Below, piece after piece: positions 27,197-28,197 of a stretch of 28,197 nucleotides of DNA. The notes beneath the pieces are model-generated. The model made no database searches. It was not told the DNA's origin and saw nothing but the letters and a program-made list of their open reading frames with translations. Each line of letters opens with the position of its first letter. Positions within the stretch are counted from its first letter, which is position 1. Origin of the DNA: a virus; the IMG/VR virus record IMGVR_UViG_3300030333_002654, positions 1 to 28,197 of that record. One strand, given 5' to 3'. The position numbers were made by a program, and so were the translations under genes.

Positions 27197-27719
27197 CGCT
27201 AACAGCTATTTAAGTCTTTCTGATGCACAAGATCTAATAGATGGTCTTATGGAAGATGATGATGTCGTTGCTTGGGGAACTGCTACAACTGACCAAAAAA
27301 ACAGAGCTTTATATTCAGCAACTCAACGGATTGATCGAGAAAGATTTTTAGGAGCAAGAGCAACAGATACACAAGCTTTGCAATGGCCTCGTACAGGAGT
27401 AAGAAAGCCTGATACTTATATTAATACTTATGCAACTGGATTTCCTTTTCGTATAACAACTGATTATTTTACAGACACAGAAATTCCAGATCAAATAAAA
27501 AAAGCATTAGCAGTTTTAGCTGTTTATTTAAATAACAATAAAGATGGTTTAGGACTTAGCGGATTAGAAGATTATCAAAACATCAAGGTTGGATCTTTAG
27601 ATGCAACTCCTAATAATTATGGTGCTGTTGGTGCTGATCGTGTCCCACCAATGTTTGAAAGATACTTCACAGGTATTAGAATTAGTGGACCTGGAAACAT
27701 TGCTGTAAAAAGAAGCTAA
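27159..27719 (+). CDS. Head-tail connector, DnaT-like
   Basis: A 186-residue protein starting at the ATG at 27159 (AITIVATAGAANANSYLSLS). An in-frame ATG at 27105 lies inside the preceding gene and is less likely. Conserved features: SDAQDLIDGLMEDDDVVAWG, RALYSATQRIDRERFLGARA, QALQWPRTGV, and YFTDTEIPDQIKKALAVLAV. This is the DnaT-like fold of phage head-tail connectors (gp6 type). It forms a ring on the portal. Overlaps both neighbours. Confidence 0.82.
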   Translation: MAITIVATAGAANANSYLSLSDAQDLIDGLMEDDDVVAWGTATTDQKNRALYSATQRIDRERFLGARATDTQALQWPRTGVRKPDTYINTYATGFPFRITTDYFTDTEIPDQIKKALAVLAVYLNNNKDGLGLSGLEDYQNIKVGSLDATPNNYGAVGADRVPPMFERYFTGIRISGPGNIAVKRS

Positions 27720-27955
27720 TGGGAATCTCTTATCCTGCTGCAATTATCATCACAGATACAAACGCCCATACTGGGAGGTTTGGAAAAATTACTTGTTTAA
27801 CAGATTCAACTGTTACTTTAGTTTCTTCAAATGTCACTAAAAATGGGTCTTCAACTGTTTCTGGAATTGATTTAAAAGCAAGCACAGACATTGAAGGAAT
27901 CTTTACAAGTATTACTCAAACAAGTGCAGGTTCACTTATTGCTTATAGGATCTAA
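27719..27955 (+). CDS. Small neck/head protein (unknown)
   Basis: A 78-residue beta-rich protein: GISYPAAIIITDTNAHTGRF, GKITCLTDSTVTLVSSNVTK, GIDLKASTDIEGIFTSITQT. The ATG overlaps the connector stop (TAATG). Proteins of this size and pattern between connector and head-closure genes are usually virion components; no family is named here. Confidence 0.6.
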   Translation: MGISYPAAIIITDTNAHTGRFGKITCLTDSTVTLVSSNVTKNGSSTVSGIDLKASTDIEGIFTSITQTSAGSLIAYRI

Positions 27956-28197
27956 TGGCTGTAAAACCTAAAGGCTTTAGGAAAGCTGCAAAGAAAGTTC
28001 TTAAAGCTGTCGGTGGTGATGTAACAATTCGTAAAGTTACAGGGAGTGCATATAACACCACTACCGGAACAGTTGGAGAAACAACAGCAGATACAACTGT
28101 TAAAGGTTTTGTTGAAGGTGTTATTGCAAGACAAGTTGATGATTTAGTAAAAGCAACTGATAAGCGTTTAACAATTGCTGCTTCTGATTTGGACTAC
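27955..28197 (+). CDS. Head closure / minor capsid protein, 5' part
   Basis: The frame begins at the ATG at 27955 (overlapping the preceding stop) and stays open to the window edge, 81 codons. Visible sequence: AVKPKGFRKAAKKVLKAVGG, DVTIRKVTGSAYNTTTGTVG, ETTADTTVKGFVEGVIARQV. The basic helical start followed by a beta segment fits head-closure or stopper proteins that follow connectors (gp16-like position). The rest of the gene is outside the window. Confidence 0.6.
   Translation, partial: MAVKPKGFRKAAKKVLKAVGGDVTIRKVTGSAYNTTTGTVGETTADTTVKGFVEGVIARQVDDLVKATDKRLTIAASDLDY

Noticed and set aside
1-28197. Search for integrase, attachment sites, tRNA genes, lysozyme and DNA polymerase
   Set aside because: None recognised by eye. 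The lifestyle (temperate or lytic) therefore stays open, and these genes may lie outside the window.

Overview
This window is a contiguous piece of a tailed double-stranded DNA phage genome, clearly A+T-rich and densely packed, with most genes touching or overlapping. The best host guess is a marine picocyanobacterium (Prochlorococcus or Synechococcus). That rests on recognition, not on a search: the tail fibre at the left edge is built of the glycine, serine and threonine-rich repeats typical of cyanophage fibres, and a seven-gene cluster after it resembles a set of virion or membrane proteins I associate with T4-like cyanophages. The head genes (DUF4055-type portal, MuF protein, scaffold, SPP1 gp13-like capsid protein, DnaT-like connector) point to a siphovirus-like or podovirus-like phage. 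No integrase, tRNA gene, CRISPR array or transposase is visible.

Layout. (1) Bases 1-4302, plus strand: the 3' end of a tail fibre gene, a second receptor-binding-type protein, a small virion protein and a tail-fibre assembly chaperone. (2) 4366-8570: plus-strand small membrane and virion proteins, then a minus-strand run of four overlapping genes for exported or membrane proteins, then two tiny plus-strand genes ending in a strong terminator. (3) 8632-12780, mainly minus strand: replication and recombination module with a possible RHH-containing replication protein, a winged-helix protein, a PD-(D/E)XK nuclease, a RusA resolvase, an ERF single-strand annealing protein and a small ssDNA-binding-like protein. 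(4) 12932-17130, mainly minus strand: an array of small, mostly unknown genes, many with their own promoter, a shared leader and an intrinsic terminator; it also holds a DUF2958 protein and a ParB/Srx-fold protein. (5) 17244-28197, plus strand: ParB-like protein, C5-cytosine methyltransferase, small and large terminase, portal, giant MuF protein with a C-terminal ADP-ribosyltransferase, scaffold, major capsid protein, decoration-like protein and neck proteins, running off the right edge.

The most striking non-coding signal is a family of promoters of the form TGTACA-N17-TAAGAT. Their -10 box lies in a 13-bp palindrome, ATCTTA-N-TAAGAT. Copies lie before the ERF gene, before several small-gene cassettes, in the divergent control region before the packaging genes, and before a lone antisense gene next to the ADP-ribosyltransferase end of the MuF gene. 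A 58-residue ribbon-helix-helix protein (13041-13217) has a variant of the same palindrome in its own promoter and is the natural candidate for the regulator. Many of the controlled genes also share a 10-base leader, AAAAACCACA, just before the start codon.

How it may work together (inference): virions could inject or display the MuF-fused ADP-ribosyltransferase. Early minus-strand cassettes would be expressed from strong sigma70-type promoters and then shut off or balanced by the palindrome-binding regulator. The recombination module would support replication, and the plus-strand packaging and head operon would follow.
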